Below are positions 17,441 to 27,085 of a DNA stretch of 64,000 bases, in pieces. The notes beneath the pieces are model-generated. The model did no database searches. It was not told where the DNA came from and saw nothing but the letters and a program-made list of their open reading frames with translations. The position numbers and the translations under genes are program-made. Position 1 is the first letter of the stretch, and every line of letters starts with the position of its first letter. This DNA is from Arsenophonus sp045399315 (GTDB lineage: Bacteria > Pseudomonadota > Gammaproteobacteria > Enterobacterales > Enterobacteriaceae), in the NCBI GenBank assembly GCA_045399315.1, contig DAYVGO010000012.1, forward strand, positions 62,001-126,000, in the 5' to 3' direction.

Positions 17441-17833
17441 TTACTCTTCAGACTCCTCAGCTTCCTCAATTTCTTCCTGGTATTCATCAACCAAATCACG
17501 ACTGCGACGATCATCTTTGGCTTTAACCATTGGAGAAGCTTCAGTAACCGCATGCTTAACGCGCATAATCATGCTGCGGATAACGGCATCATTGAAGCGG
17601 AAGTTTGTTTCTAACTCATCAATCACTTCTTGTGGAGCTTCAACGTTCATCAGAACATAGTGCGCTTTGTGCAATTTATTGATCGGATAAGCCAATTGAC
17701 GGCGACCCCAGTCTTCTAAGCGATGAATCTGACCTTGCGTTTTGATGATAGATTCACTATAACGCTCAATCATACCTGGAACTTGCTCGCTCTGGTCAGG
17801 GTGAACCATAAAAACGATTTCGTAATGACGCAT
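17441..17833 (-). CDS. rpsF: 30S ribosomal protein S6
   Basis: Binds S18 on the 30S platform. The 130 residues begin MRHYEIVFMVHPDQSEQVPGM, as in E. coli, and the C-terminal acidic tail (EEIEEAEESEE) is present, the region extended by RimK with glutamates in E. coli. ATG 17833 follows AAGGAG. It is the first gene of the ribosomal operon and is preceded by a conserved-looking leader (listed separately) that probably mediates feedback by the S6-S18 complex. Confidence 0.98.
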   Translation of the reverse strand: MRHYEIVFMVHPDQSEQVPGMIERYSESIIKTQGQIHRLEDWGRRQLAYPINKLHKAHYVLMNVEAPQEVIDELETNFRFNDAVIRSMIMRVKHAVTEASPMVKAKDDRRSRDLVDEYQEEIEEAEESEE

Positions 17834-17900
17834 GAGTTTTGCTCCTTACGGATTAATCAGCCTCCTGTCAGGGTCAGCCGCAGCCCATGGAGGCAAGGAA
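17834..17900 (-). promoter_or_regulatory. Candidate S6-S18 autoregulatory leader of rpsF
   Basis: The minus-strand leader reads GGCTGACCCTGACAGGAGG, then CTGATTAATCCGTAAGGAGC before the rpsF start. From memory this is nearly the E. coli rpsF 5' leader. Leaders of this operon in many bacteria are known to bind S6-S18 through a CCG-containing element that mimics 16S rRNA. Such conservation in non-coding sequence, against an A+T-rich background, supports a functional RNA. The fold was not computed. Confidence 0.5.
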
Positions 17901-18042
17901 CTTATTTAAATGCAGCTAAAAATCGACGCATAACTATACCTATCCTTTAGTTAAAACTCAAGTAATAGATTAAATCATTACTTATCACTAATTGGATTGA
18001 GGCAAGCTATCTTGCAAGATTATCAATAATCATATCTTTTTC

Positions 18043-18780
18043 TTACTTACTGTGTCGTTGACGTACTGCTTCAAATAAACAAACGCCAGTGGCAACAGAG
18101 ACATTTAAAGATGAAACGCTCCCTGCAATTGGAATGCTAATCAGTTCATCACAATGTTCTCTTGTTAATCGGCGCATCCCTTCACTTTCTGCCCCCATCA
18201 CCAATGCAATTGCCCCGGTTAGCTCACTCTCATATAGTGTACGATTGGCTTCTCCAGCGGTACCAACAATCCAGATATGCTGCTGCTGTAATTGACGTAA
18301 CGTCCGCGCAAGATTAGTTACCCTAATTAATGGCATACTCTCAGCTGCACCACAAGCGACTTTCTTAGCAGTGGCATTAAGCTGAGCAGATTTATCTTTT
18401 GGTACAATAACCGCATTAACACCAGCTACATCGGCACTACGCAAACAAGCACCTAAGTTATGCGGATCGGTAATACCATCTAATATAAGCAAAAAAGGGC
18501 TTTGTGTCTGAGCAATAATAATATCTAAATCACTCTCTTGATATTGCCGGCCTGGTTTTACCTGTGCGATAATCCCCTGATGAACTGCATCTTCTGTCTG
18601 CCGATCTAGCCATTGACGATTAGCTAGATGGATAATAATACCCAACTTTTCAAGCTGCTCAATAAGTGGCAGTAAACGCTTATCTTCACGCCCTTTGAGT
18701 ACATAAACTTGTTTAAAACGCGAAGGATCACGTTCTAGCAGCGCTTGCACCACATGGATACCATAAATAATTTCACTCAT
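18043..18780 (-). CDS. rlmB: 23S rRNA (guanosine-2'-O-)-methyltransferase RlmB
   Basis: SpoU/TrmH-family enzyme that methylates the ribose of G2251 in 23S rRNA. At 245 residues it compares with 243 in E. coli. An N-terminal substrate-binding domain (IYGIHVVQALLERDPSRF) leads to the knotted SPOUT domain with LILDGITDPHNLGACLRSADVAG around residue 100, LVMGAESEGMRRLTREHCD near 195 and SLNVSVATGVCLFEAVRQR near the C terminus. It lies about 70 bp downstream of rnr in the nsrR-rnr-rlmB order of E. coli. Confidence 0.96.
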   Translation of the reverse strand: MSEIIYGIHVVQALLERDPSRFKQVYVLKGREDKRLLPLIEQLEKLGIIIHLANRQWLDRQTEDAVHQGIIAQVKPGRQYQESDLDIIIAQTQSPFLLILDGITDPHNLGACLRSADVAGVNAVIVPKDKSAQLNATAKKVACGAAESMPLIRVTNLARTLRQLQQQHIWIVGTAGEANRTLYESELTGAIALVMGAESEGMRRLTREHCDELISIPIAGSVSSLNVSVATGVCLFEAVRQRHSK

Positions 18781-18851
18781 AAATTTATCGGTTACTTAAT
18801 AAGTCTTAAGGATAGTAAATAACAGCCGATGAAAATCATTAATAAAAATAA

Positions 18852-21296
18852 CTAAGATTTTTTTTGTGATTTTTTAATAGCCTGTTTTGCTTTCAATTTT
18901 GCTACAATTTTTTTGCTTTTATTAAAAACCTTCTTTCTTTTTTTATCTGCTTTTTTAACGCTTTTGATGCCTTTCTTATTAGACTTAACAAATGTGCTAT
19001 TGGGCTCAAAATTCTTGTCTTGGCTAACATCTTGATAAGTTGAAGTTGGCTGTTTAAATGCTTTTTTTGCTTTTTCTTTGGCTGTTTTACCTGGATTTTT
19101 TGCTTTACGCAAAGTCGATATCAACGCAAAATCGATCTTACGTTCATCCATATGAACAGCTTCAACTCTAATTTCAACTTCATCGCCAAGACGATAAACC
19201 ATGCCTGAAGACTCTCCAATAAGCCGTTGTCCTACATTATCGAAGCGATAATAATCATTATTAAGTGAAGAGACATGCACCAGACCATCAATAAAAAGAT
19301 CTTTTAAACGAACAAAAAAACCAAAACCAGTGACACTAGTGATAATGCCATTAAATACATTGCCGACTTGATCTTGCATAAAATCACATTTCAACCAATC
19401 AGCAACATCTCTAGTTGCTTCATCAGCTCGCCGTTCTGTCATTGAACAATGTTCACCTAATCGCAACATTTCATTAGTATCAGCATGCCAACCACCCGTC
19501 GACGTCGCACGATGTTGATTGTCTCCATGTTGCTTAGATAGAAGATATTTAATCGAACGGTGTAGGGCTAAATCAGGATAACGCCGAATAGGTGAGGTAA
19601 AATGAGCATAAGATTTCAGTGCCAAGCCAAAATGTCCCCTATTTTCAGGATCATAAACAGCCTGTTTCATTGAACGTAAAATCATTGTTTGCAGAAATTC
19701 ATGATCCGGCCGCTCAGCGATTTCGTTCATGATTTTAGCATAATCAGCTGACTGTGGTGTCATTCCACCGGGTAATATCAAACCTAATTCACTAAATAAT
19801 GTGGGCAAGTTTATAATACTCTCTGGTTTAGGCTTATCATGAACACGATATAAGCTAGGCTCTTTATTACTCTCAATAAAGCGTGCAGCAGCTATATTGG
19901 CTAAAATCATACATTCTTCAATTAACTTATGGACATCATTACGTTCAACAGGCTCTATCCGCTCAATGCGTTTTTCGGCATTAAAAATAAATTTTGCTTC
20001 TTCAGATTCAAAGGAGATAGCTCCACGTTTTATGCGCGCGCTATCTAAGGCTTTATATAATCGATGAAGTTGTTCTAAATATGGCACTAAATCTTGATAA
20101 TGTTGACGTAATTCTTCATCCCCCTGCAAAATTTTCCAAACCTTACTATAAGTCAATCTAGCATGAGAACGCATCACGGCTTCATAGAATTTAGCGACAG
20201 TAATTTGTCCTTGAGCCGATACCTGTATTTCACATACCATGCAAAGACGCTCAACTTCAGGATTCAATGAACACAATCCATTAGAAAGAATTTCAGGTAA
20301 CATTGGGATGACACGTGAAGGAAAATAGACCGAATTTCCCCGGCTAACCGCTTCTTTATCTAAAGCAGTTTGTGGCCGGACATAATAGCTAACATCAGCA
20401 ATCGCAACCCACAAGCACCAGCCACCTTCTTCTTTCGGCATACAATAAACCGCATCATCAAAATCTCGGGCATCTTCACCATCAATAGTGACTAACGGTA
20501 GATGACATAAATCTATTCGTCCTTTTTTTGCTGACGCCGGAATTTGTTCAGACAAACCAGCAATTTGCTTTTCAACTTGTGGTGGCCAAAGATAAGGAAT
20601 TTCATAGGTTCTCAAAGCAATCTCTACTGCCATGTTAGTACCCATGCTTTCGCCTAATACTTTGACAATATTTCCTACTGCCTGTGTATGACGTGCTGGC
20701 CGGGTTGTCATTTCAACCACAATCACATTTCCCATTCTAGCGCCGTTAACTTGCTCTTTCGGGATCAAAATATCAAAGGGCAGTCGGCTATCATCAGGTA
20801 CCACGTATCCAATACCAGATTCTAAAAAATAACGTCCTACAATACGATTATTTCGTGGAACAAGCACTCGAACAATGCGAACTTCTGTCCGTCCCCGTCG
20901 ATCTTTACCTAATGGTTGGACCAGCACCACATCACCATGTAGCGCTTTTTTCATTTCTTCTAAAGAAAGGTAAAAATCATCTTTCTGCCCTTCTACCCGC
21001 AAAAAACCAAAACCATCACGATGGCCAATAACGGTACCTTTGAGTAAATCAAGACGTTCAGGTAAGGCATAACATTGACGACGAGTAAACACCAATTGCC
21101 CATCACGTTCCATAGCACGTAAACGTCGACGCAAGGCCTCTAATTCTTCTTCTTTCGTTAACTTTAATATGCGGGCAATTTCCTGGCGACTAACAGGAGT
21201 AGTAAACTTTGATAATAGCTCTAAGATATATTCACGACTTGCAATTGGTGAATGATACTTCTCAGCCTCACGGTCTTTATAAGGATCTTTTGCCAT
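18852..21296 (-). CDS. rnr: Ribonuclease R
   Basis: 3'-5' exoribonuclease that degrades structured RNA and takes part in rRNA quality control and trans-translation. The ATG at 21296 (MAKDPYKDREAEKY) is preceded by GGAGG at ideal distance and matches the E. coli start, giving 814 residues (E. coli 813). The order is: N-terminal helix-turn-helix (about 20-90), cold-shock domains (about 90-240), RNB catalytic domain with DGEDARDFDDAVYC near residue 275, an S1 domain near 640-730 (GFGFFVRLKDLFIDGLVHVS) and a lysine-rich tail. The tail (KSNKKGIKSVKKADKKRKK) is longer in lysine runs than E. coli. No decay is seen. Confidence 0.97.
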   Translation of the reverse strand: MAKDPYKDREAEKYHSPIASREYILELLSKFTTPVSRQEIARILKLTKEEELEALRRRLRAMERDGQLVFTRRQCYALPERLDLLKGTVIGHRDGFGFLRVEGQKDDFYLSLEEMKKALHGDVVLVQPLGKDRRGRTEVRIVRVLVPRNNRIVGRYFLESGIGYVVPDDSRLPFDILIPKEQVNGARMGNVIVVEMTTRPARHTQAVGNIVKVLGESMGTNMAVEIALRTYEIPYLWPPQVEKQIAGLSEQIPASAKKGRIDLCHLPLVTIDGEDARDFDDAVYCMPKEEGGWCLWVAIADVSYYVRPQTALDKEAVSRGNSVYFPSRVIPMLPEILSNGLCSLNPEVERLCMVCEIQVSAQGQITVAKFYEAVMRSHARLTYSKVWKILQGDEELRQHYQDLVPYLEQLHRLYKALDSARIKRGAISFESEEAKFIFNAEKRIERIEPVERNDVHKLIEECMILANIAAARFIESNKEPSLYRVHDKPKPESIINLPTLFSELGLILPGGMTPQSADYAKIMNEIAERPDHEFLQTMILRSMKQAVYDPENRGHFGLALKSYAHFTSPIRRYPDLALHRSIKYLLSKQHGDNQHRATSTGGWHADTNEMLRLGEHCSMTERRADEATRDVADWLKCDFMQDQVGNVFNGIITSVTGFGFFVRLKDLFIDGLVHVSSLNNDYYRFDNVGQRLIGESSGMVYRLGDEVEIRVEAVHMDERKIDFALISTLRKAKNPGKTAKEKAKKAFKQPTSTYQDVSQDKNFEPNSTFVKSNKKGIKSVKKADKKRKKVFNKSKKIVAKLKAKQAIKKSQKKS

Positions 21297-21352
21297 CACC
21301 AACCTCCATTACCACATTGATTAATATATCCACTAATAACCACGCCTCTTGT

Positions 21353-21775
21353 TTATTCTAACAGTAACTTATAAAGTGGCTCGTTATTTTCTATCAGATC
21401 AGCCAGTGTATATTTATCTAATTCATTTAAAAAATGATCAATTGCTTGATTTAATATATGTTTTAATTGGCAAGCAGAGATAATATGGCAAAAATCATGG
21501 CAGCAATTCACTAATGTTAGAGACTCTAATAAACGAACAACTTCACCTATCCGGATCTGACTCGCCGGCTTAGCTAAGTGAATACCACCATTTTTCCTTC
21601 TCACTGCAGCAACAAGTCCAACTCGGCTTAATTGATTAATAATTTTTACCATATGGTTACGCGAGACACCGTAAACATTAGCGACTTCAGTAATATTAGT
21701 CATTTTATCCTTAGGTAGTGATGCCGTACAAATCAATGCTCTTAAGCCATAATCAGTAAAACTTGTTAACTGCAC
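21353..21775 (-). CDS. nsrR: Nitric oxide-sensing repressor NsrR
   Basis: Rrf2-family iron-sulfur repressor of nitric oxide defence genes. The 140 residues have the N-terminal winged helix (MQLTSFTDYGLRALI, VSRNHMVKIINQLSRVGLV, RRKNGGIHLAKP) and the three cluster-binding cysteines at 91, 96 and 102, the same positions as in E. coli NsrR. It is upstream of rnr on the same strand, as in E. coli. Retaining it fits life with exposure to host nitric oxide (inference). No NsrR target gene occurs in this window. Confidence 0.94.
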   Translation of the reverse strand: MQLTSFTDYGLRALICTASLPKDKMTNITEVANVYGVSRNHMVKIINQLSRVGLVAAVRRKNGGIHLAKPASQIRIGEVVRLLESLTLVNCCHDFCHIISACQLKHILNQAIDHFLNELDKYTLADLIENNEPLYKLLLE

Positions 21776-21910
21776 ATTAACCTCTAGTTATAAAACAAAA
21801 ATGGAGGAACACCTTTTGACATTAATTCATCTAGTTATATCTATTATGTGAATTTTTACCATATTAAGCAAAATTGATCAGTAAATCAGTAACATTAACT
21901 AATAGAGATA

Positions 21911-21936
21911 AAAATAACGCCTGAATGTTCAGGCGT
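21911..21936 (-). terminator. Terminator of purA
   Basis: A 9 bp perfect stem (ACGCCTGAA / TTCAGGCGT) starts 30 bp after the purA stop codon and is followed on the minus strand by TTATTTTTAT. This is a good intrinsic terminator separating purA from nsrR. Confidence 0.85.
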
Positions 21937-21967
21937 CACTCATTGGGTGATATTATTTGCGGTAAAA

Positions 21968-23266
21968 TTATGCATCAAATGGATCAAGTAATATCATTGT
22001 TTGCGCACGATCTGGTCCAGTCGAAATAATATCTATCGGGATGCCGGTTAATTCCTCAATCCGTTTAATATAATCAATCGCTGCTTTAGGTAACTGATCA
22101 TATTCTTTTACCCCAAAAGTACTTTCTCGCCAGCCTGGTAATGTTTCATATATCGGTTCTAAACCTTCCCATTCCTCTGCCGCTAGCGGTGTTATTGTCA
22201 ATTCAGTACCATCTGGTTTACGATACGCCACACAAAGTTTTACTTCATCCAAACCATCTAAAACATCCAATTTAGTTAAACAGAAACCGGTAAGGGAATT
22301 GATCTGAACAGCTCGATTTATCGCAGCGATATCTAACCAGCCCGTACGGCGGCAACGACCTGTTGTGGCACCAAATTCCTGTCCTTTTTCACGCAGGTAT
22401 TCGCCCGTTTCATTTGACAACTCGGTTGGAAAAGGACCACCACCAACACGGGTAGAATAAACTTTCAATATTCCTAAAACATAATCAATATAACGTGGAC
22501 CTAAGCCAGAGCCAGTAGCAACCCCACCTGCCGTTGTGTTTGATGAAGTAACATAAGGATAGGTACCATGATCAATATCTAGTAATGTTCCCTGGGCACC
22601 TTCATACATCACTAATTCGCCTTTTTGATGTGCCTTATATAACAAATCAGCAACATCAACGGTCATAGCCGTCAAAATATCAGCAATAACCATAATATCA
22701 TCTAATGTTTTTTGGTAATCTATTGCCGGTACTTTATAATAATTCACTAATTGAAAATTATGGTAATCAACAACTTCTTTCAGTTTGACTGGAAACGTTT
22801 TCTTATTAAACAGATCACCAACACGTAGCCCACGACGGGCAATTTTATCCTCATAAGCAGGTCCAATGCCCCGTCCTGTCGTTCCTATCGCTTTTGCACC
22901 ACGCGCTTTCTCTCGCGCATTATCTAAAGCAACATGATATGGCAAGATTAATGGACAAGCTGCCGAAATCTTGAGTCGTTCACGCACGGGCAGTCCACAC
23001 GCTTCCAATTTTTTCATTTCATCCATTAATGCATCAGGTGCTAATACCACACCATTACCAATGACGCTTATCACATTTTCACGCAGAATACCTGATGGAA
23101 TGAGATGAAGAACAGTTTTCTCACCATTTACGACCAGAGTATGACCAGCATTATGGCCACCTTGATAACGAACAACATACTTAGCGCGCTCAGTTAGTAA
23201 ATCGACTATCTTACCTTTACCTTCGTCACCCCACTGAGTACCCAATACGACAACGTTTTTACCCAT
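21968..23266 (-). CDS. purA: Adenylosuccinate synthetase
   Basis: GTP-dependent joining of IMP and aspartate to adenylosuccinate, the first step from IMP to AMP. The ATG at 23266 (MGKNVVVLGTQWGDEGKGK) gives 432 residues, as in E. coli; a GTG four codons upstream is possible. The P-loop-like GDEGKGK with catalytic aspartate is at residues 13-19, GGHNAGHT with catalytic histidine at 36-43, and the IMP loop GTTGRGIGP near 128-136. Odd: the arginine cluster of the aspartate-binding loop, GRRRRTGW in E. coli, reads GRCRRTGW. Residue 305 is cysteine through TGC at 22352-22354. The two flanking arginines known to bind substrate are kept, so the enzyme is probably active. Confidence 0.97.
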   Translation of the reverse strand: MGKNVVVLGTQWGDEGKGKIVDLLTERAKYVVRYQGGHNAGHTLVVNGEKTVLHLIPSGILRENVISVIGNGVVLAPDALMDEMKKLEACGLPVRERLKISAACPLILPYHVALDNAREKARGAKAIGTTGRGIGPAYEDKIARRGLRVGDLFNKKTFPVKLKEVVDYHNFQLVNYYKVPAIDYQKTLDDIMVIADILTAMTVDVADLLYKAHQKGELVMYEGAQGTLLDIDHGTYPYVTSSNTTAGGVATGSGLGPRYIDYVLGILKVYSTRVGGGPFPTELSNETGEYLREKGQEFGATTGRCRRTGWLDIAAINRAVQINSLTGFCLTKLDVLDGLDEVKLCVAYRKPDGTELTITPLAAEEWEGLEPIYETLPGWRESTFGVKEYDQLPKAAIDYIKRIEELTGIPIDIISTGPDRAQTMILLDPFDA

Positions 23267-23374
23267 TTCAAAATTCACTCGATTGCTTAAAAAAGAATTC
23301 TAACATCTCAAGCATTAGCTGCCAGCAATTTTTATAACTCCAGTACCTGTTTTCATGACAATCTTAACATATTA

Positions 23375-23395
23375 AAGCCCGCCTAATGCGGGCTT
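23375..23395 (-). terminator. Terminator after hflC
   Basis: Stem AAGCCCGC / GCGGGCTT with a five-base loop starts about 44 bp past the hflC stop, and on the minus strand it is followed by a short T run (TTTAATA). It likely ends the long miaA-hfq-hflX-hflK-hflC transcript before purA. The small E. coli gene between hflC and purA (yjeT) is absent. Confidence 0.75.
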
Positions 23396-23438
23396 ATCTA
23401 GAACCATCTTGCAATGATTGTGCTTATCTTTTAAATGA

Positions 23439-24446
23439 TCACGGTACTACTCTTTGTTTAGTTGGTGCTCCCATGTAACGGAAAAAGTCAGTATCCGGAC
23501 TTAATACCATGACATCATCACCATTTTTACTAAAACTCTTCTCGTAAGCCCGTAAACTACGAATGAAAGCATAGAAATCCGGATCTTGATTAAATGCATC
23601 AGCAAATAACTTAGTCGCCATCGCATCTCCTTCACCATGCAATCTCAGTGCAGTACGCTCCGCTTCTGCCAATGTTTCAGTAACTGTCTTATCTGCTACA
23701 GCACGGATCTTCACTGCTTCTTCCTGGCCTTGTGACCGATGCTGACGCGCTACCGCCTCTCGTTCTGCTCGCATACGCTGATAAATAGCTTCCGAAACTT
23801 CACTTGGCAATTCAATACGTTTGATACGAACATCGACAACTTCAATCCCTAACGCAGCCATGCTGTTTGGATTGATAACTGGCGACTTACCCTTAATTTC
23901 TTTATCAAAACGTGCTGCTGCTGATGCAATAGCCTGATCCGCCTCTTTTGTCGCTTCAATATCTGATGCAGTACCATTATTGAGTGCATCACGTACATCG
24001 ACAGTTAAACGTCCACGAGAATCGGTAATAATATCTTTCACATTTAAACGTCCAAACTCTGAACGCAGACGATCACTAAACTTACGTTTCAGTAAAGTTT
24101 CAGCTTGATAAGGATTACCTCCTCCTGTCGCAACATAGTAACGACTAAAATCAGTAATTCGCCATTTTAAATAAGAATCAACCATTAAATCTTTATTTTC
24201 TCTAGTCAGATAACGATCTGCCTGAATATCCAATGTCTGAATACGAGCATCCAACATTTTTACAGTTTCAATAAATGGTATTTTGACATGCAAACCTGGC
24301 TCATAAATAATAGGTTTATTTTCACTATCACGTACAACCTTACCAAACCGTAGAATGATGCCTCTTTCTGTCTGTTGAACTGTAAAAATTGACATATAAA
24401 ACACAACTAATGCAGCAACAATAATAACAATCATTGACTTACGCAT
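23439..24446 (-). CDS. hflC: HflC, SPFH/band-7 regulator of FtsH
   Basis: Forms with HflK a large periplasm-facing cage around the FtsH protease and modulates turnover of membrane proteins. The 335 residues compare with 334 in E. coli. One N-terminal membrane segment (SMIVIIVAALVVFYMSIFTV) precedes the SPFH domain (QQTERGIILRFGKVV) and a long charged coiled region around 210-270 (QRMRAEREAVARQHRSQGQEEA). The C terminus ends near PTKQRVVP. It begins 2 bp after the hflK stop, so expression is coupled. Confidence 0.97.
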   Translation of the reverse strand: MRKSMIVIIVAALVVFYMSIFTVQQTERGIILRFGKVVRDSENKPIIYEPGLHVKIPFIETVKMLDARIQTLDIQADRYLTRENKDLMVDSYLKWRITDFSRYYVATGGGNPYQAETLLKRKFSDRLRSEFGRLNVKDIITDSRGRLTVDVRDALNNGTASDIEATKEADQAIASAAARFDKEIKGKSPVINPNSMAALGIEVVDVRIKRIELPSEVSEAIYQRMRAEREAVARQHRSQGQEEAVKIRAVADKTVTETLAEAERTALRLHGEGDAMATKLFADAFNQDPDFYAFIRSLRAYEKSFSKNGDDVMVLSPDTDFFRYMGAPTKQRVVP

Positions 24447-24448
24447 GA

Positions 24449-25666
24449 TTATTGTCTCCCTACACGAGTTGAATTACTACCCCGGGCATTATCCCACGTA
24501 CCATAGCTATATGAATAAGGTAATTCAGCAGAAATATCCGGTTGTGACATAACTTTTGGCGGTGTTATTTTTTGTATATTTGTGTTTTTATTCTTTGTTC
24601 CATTGCGTAGAATTTGCTCTAACGGCAACACTAACATACTATTGCTCTTGTCGTTAACAATGATCTTACGCGTATTACCTAGTACACGTTCCATTGTCTC
24701 AATATATAAACGCTCCCGCGTGATCTGCGGTGCCGCTCGATATTCAGGCAACATTTTAGCAAAACTGGCCACTTCACCTTCAGCCTTGAAAACAACACTT
24801 GACTTATAAGCTGTCGCTTCTTCAATCAATTTCTGTGCATTACCTTTCGCTAATGGCAGGACTTCATTACGATAAGCTTGCGCTTCACGAATGGTTTTCT
24901 GTTCTTCTTCACGGGCGGCAATAACATCATCAAATGCAGCTTTAACAGCCTCAGGCGGACGAGCAGCCTGAAAGTTAACATCTAATATCGATATGCCCAT
25001 ATTATAAGGCCTTATTGTATTTTCTAACTCTTTTTGCGTCTCATCACGAATAAAGGCACGTTTGGTCGTCAATATCTGCTCCATTGCTGACTGGCCAATT
25101 ATTCCACGTACTGCACTATCTATTGCCTGGCGTAAACTGTTATCTGGGTTAGTGACATTAAATAAATATTGAGCAGGATCGGTCACTCGATATTGGACGT
25201 TCATCTCAACTTGAATAACATTCTCATCCGAAGTTAACATCATACCATTAGTCGCTTGTTCACGAATGGTTTCAACGTTAACCGGGATGATTTTTTCAAT
25301 AAAAGTTGGCTTCCAATTTAAACCAGGTTCAACAGTATCACTATATTTACCAAAACGGAAAACAACTCCACGATCACTCTCTTTTATGGTGTAAAAACCA
25401 CTTGCAGCCCAGACAATAACAATCGCCGCAATAATAAAACAGATAAAACGACCATTTATATTGACGCCATTTTGATCACTGGAATTATTGCCATCTTTAT
25501 TATTTCCACCTAAACCACCAAGTTTGCGACTCAACTTGCGGAACAGATCATCAAGATCCGTAGTCCCTTTTTTCCGATTACCTTTATTACCACTGGAGTT
25601 GCTGCTATTGCTGCTTCCCCACGGGTCGCGGTCCTGTCCGTTATTACCGGGCTGATTCCACGCCAT
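24449..25666 (-). CDS. hflK: HflK, SPFH/band-7 regulator of FtsH
   Basis: Partner of HflC in the FtsH cage. The N terminus is the typical glycine-, asparagine- and serine-rich cytoplasmic part (MAWNQPGNNGQDRDPWGSS), followed by one membrane segment around 73-93 (FICFIIAAIVIVWAASGFYT). The SPFH domain (ESDRGVVFRFGKYSDTVEPGLNW) and the coiled region follow. At 405 residues it is somewhat shorter than E. coli HflK (419). ATG 25666 has AATGGAGCT upstream. It is translated between hflX and hflC in one operon. Confidence 0.97.
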   Translation of the reverse strand: MAWNQPGNNGQDRDPWGSSNSSNSSGNKGNRKKGTTDLDDLFRKLSRKLGGLGGNNKDGNNSSDQNGVNINGRFICFIIAAIVIVWAASGFYTIKESDRGVVFRFGKYSDTVEPGLNWKPTFIEKIIPVNVETIREQATNGMMLTSDENVIQVEMNVQYRVTDPAQYLFNVTNPDNSLRQAIDSAVRGIIGQSAMEQILTTKRAFIRDETQKELENTIRPYNMGISILDVNFQAARPPEAVKAAFDDVIAAREEEQKTIREAQAYRNEVLPLAKGNAQKLIEEATAYKSSVVFKAEGEVASFAKMLPEYRAAPQITRERLYIETMERVLGNTRKIIVNDKSNSMLVLPLEQILRNGTKNKNTNIQKITPPKVMSQPDISAELPYSYSYGTWDNARGSNSTRVGRQ

Positions 25667-25750
25667 GTTATAGCTCCATTCGTTATGATTGGTTTTTTAG
25701 GACTAAGAGCAAAATATTTACTCTTAATTTGTTCAATTTATTGACCACAC

Positions 25751-27043
25751 TTAATTCTTTGACTTAACAATGTAGTCAAGTAAAAGTTTTTCTTGCTTAC
25801 AAAGCCGTTGCCAGTCAACAGTGGGCAGCCTCACTTCAAGCATGATACTGCCATCTTTTTCCACTTCTTCACATTCAATCGCCTGAAGTTGATAGAATCG
25901 ACTACGCAAACGACCTACTTCTGGTGGTAAACGCAATTCATAGTGTACGATTTCACCAGCAAGACGTTCAGTCAACGCTTGTAATAGTAATGAAATTCCT
26001 TCACCTGTTTGCGCTGAGAGCCAGACCCGAATCGGGACATTAGTCTCATCACGATCAATACGGGGAGTAAGTCCATCCAACATATCAATTTTATTCATTA
26101 CTAACAGAACTGGAATTTCATTAGCTTCAATTTCTTCTAATACACTCTCCACTGCTTGGATATTTTTTTCCATACGATTATCCGCAGCATCTACAACATG
26201 TAATAATAAACTGGCTTGACGTGTTTCCTGCAATGTTGCTTTAAATGCAGCGACCAGATCATGCGGCAGATGACGAATAAAACCTACAGTATCAGCTAAC
26301 ACTATCGCCCCAACATCATCTATATCAACACGCCGTAATGTGGGATCCAATGTGGCAAATAATTGATCTGCTGAATACACTTCAGACTTTGTCACTTGAT
26401 TAAATAGACTAGACTTACCTGCATTAGTGTAACCTACCAATGATATTGTGGGAATACCCGCTTTACTTCTAGCTTGCCTACCCTGTTCTCTTTGTTTTTC
26501 AACTTTAGCCAAACGAGAAAGAATTTGCCGAATTTTATCGCGTATCAATCGACGATCTGTTTCAAGTTGAGTTTCACCAGGTCCACGTAGGCCGATCCCC
26601 CCTTTTTGTCGTTCAAGGTGAGTCCATCCACGTATTAAACGGGTAGAAATATGTCTTAACTGAGCTAATTCAACCTGTAACTTGCCTTCGTGGGTGCGTG
26701 CACGCTGTGCAAATATATCTAAAATCAAACCGGTACGATCAATAACTCGACACTGACATAATCGCTCCAGATTTCGTTCCTGAGCAGGGCTTAAAGTATG
26801 ATCAAAAAGAATCACATCGGCATTACTGGCTTTAACTGCTGTCGCAATTTCTTCCGCTTTACCCTCACCAACGAAATATTTAGTATGTGGTGATTTGCGA
26901 TTACCTGTTATTATCTGTACTGGCTTAAGGCCAGCAGAATTAATTAATGATTCAAATTCAATAAGGTTTTCGGTATCTTTTTCATGAGAGAAAAAAATAT
27001 GTACAAGAACAGCAAATTCCCCGCCTTCATGTCTATCAAACAA
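25751..27043 (-). CDS. hflX: GTPase HflX (ribosome rescue/splitting)
   Basis: Ribosome-associated GTPase that splits stalled 70S ribosomes under stress. The start is taken as TTG 27043 (MFDRHEGGEFAVLVHIFF), aligned with the E. coli N terminus and 8 bases from AAGGGG; TTG 27049 is the alternative and no ATG fits. This gives 430 residues against 426. The N-terminal domain covers 1-195 (GLRGPGETQLETDRR near 165), then the G domain with G1 GYTNAGKSS near 205, DTVGF (G3) and NKID (G4). The non-AUG start probably keeps its level well below Hfq. A hairpin lies between hfq and hflX. Confidence 0.96.
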   Translation of the reverse strand: MFDRHEGGEFAVLVHIFFSHEKDTENLIEFESLINSAGLKPVQIITGNRKSPHTKYFVGEGKAEEIATAVKASNADVILFDHTLSPAQERNLERLCQCRVIDRTGLILDIFAQRARTHEGKLQVELAQLRHISTRLIRGWTHLERQKGGIGLRGPGETQLETDRRLIRDKIRQILSRLAKVEKQREQGRQARSKAGIPTISLVGYTNAGKSSLFNQVTKSEVYSADQLFATLDPTLRRVDIDDVGAIVLADTVGFIRHLPHDLVAAFKATLQETRQASLLLHVVDAADNRMEKNIQAVESVLEEIEANEIPVLLVMNKIDMLDGLTPRIDRDETNVPIRVWLSAQTGEGISLLLQALTERLAGEIVHYELRLPPEVGRLRSRFYQLQAIECEEVEKDGSIMLEVRLPTVDWQRLCKQEKLLLDYIVKSKN

Positions 27044-27085
27044 AAGCAAAACCCCTTAGACTTAAAAAAATATCAAACAGGCAAA

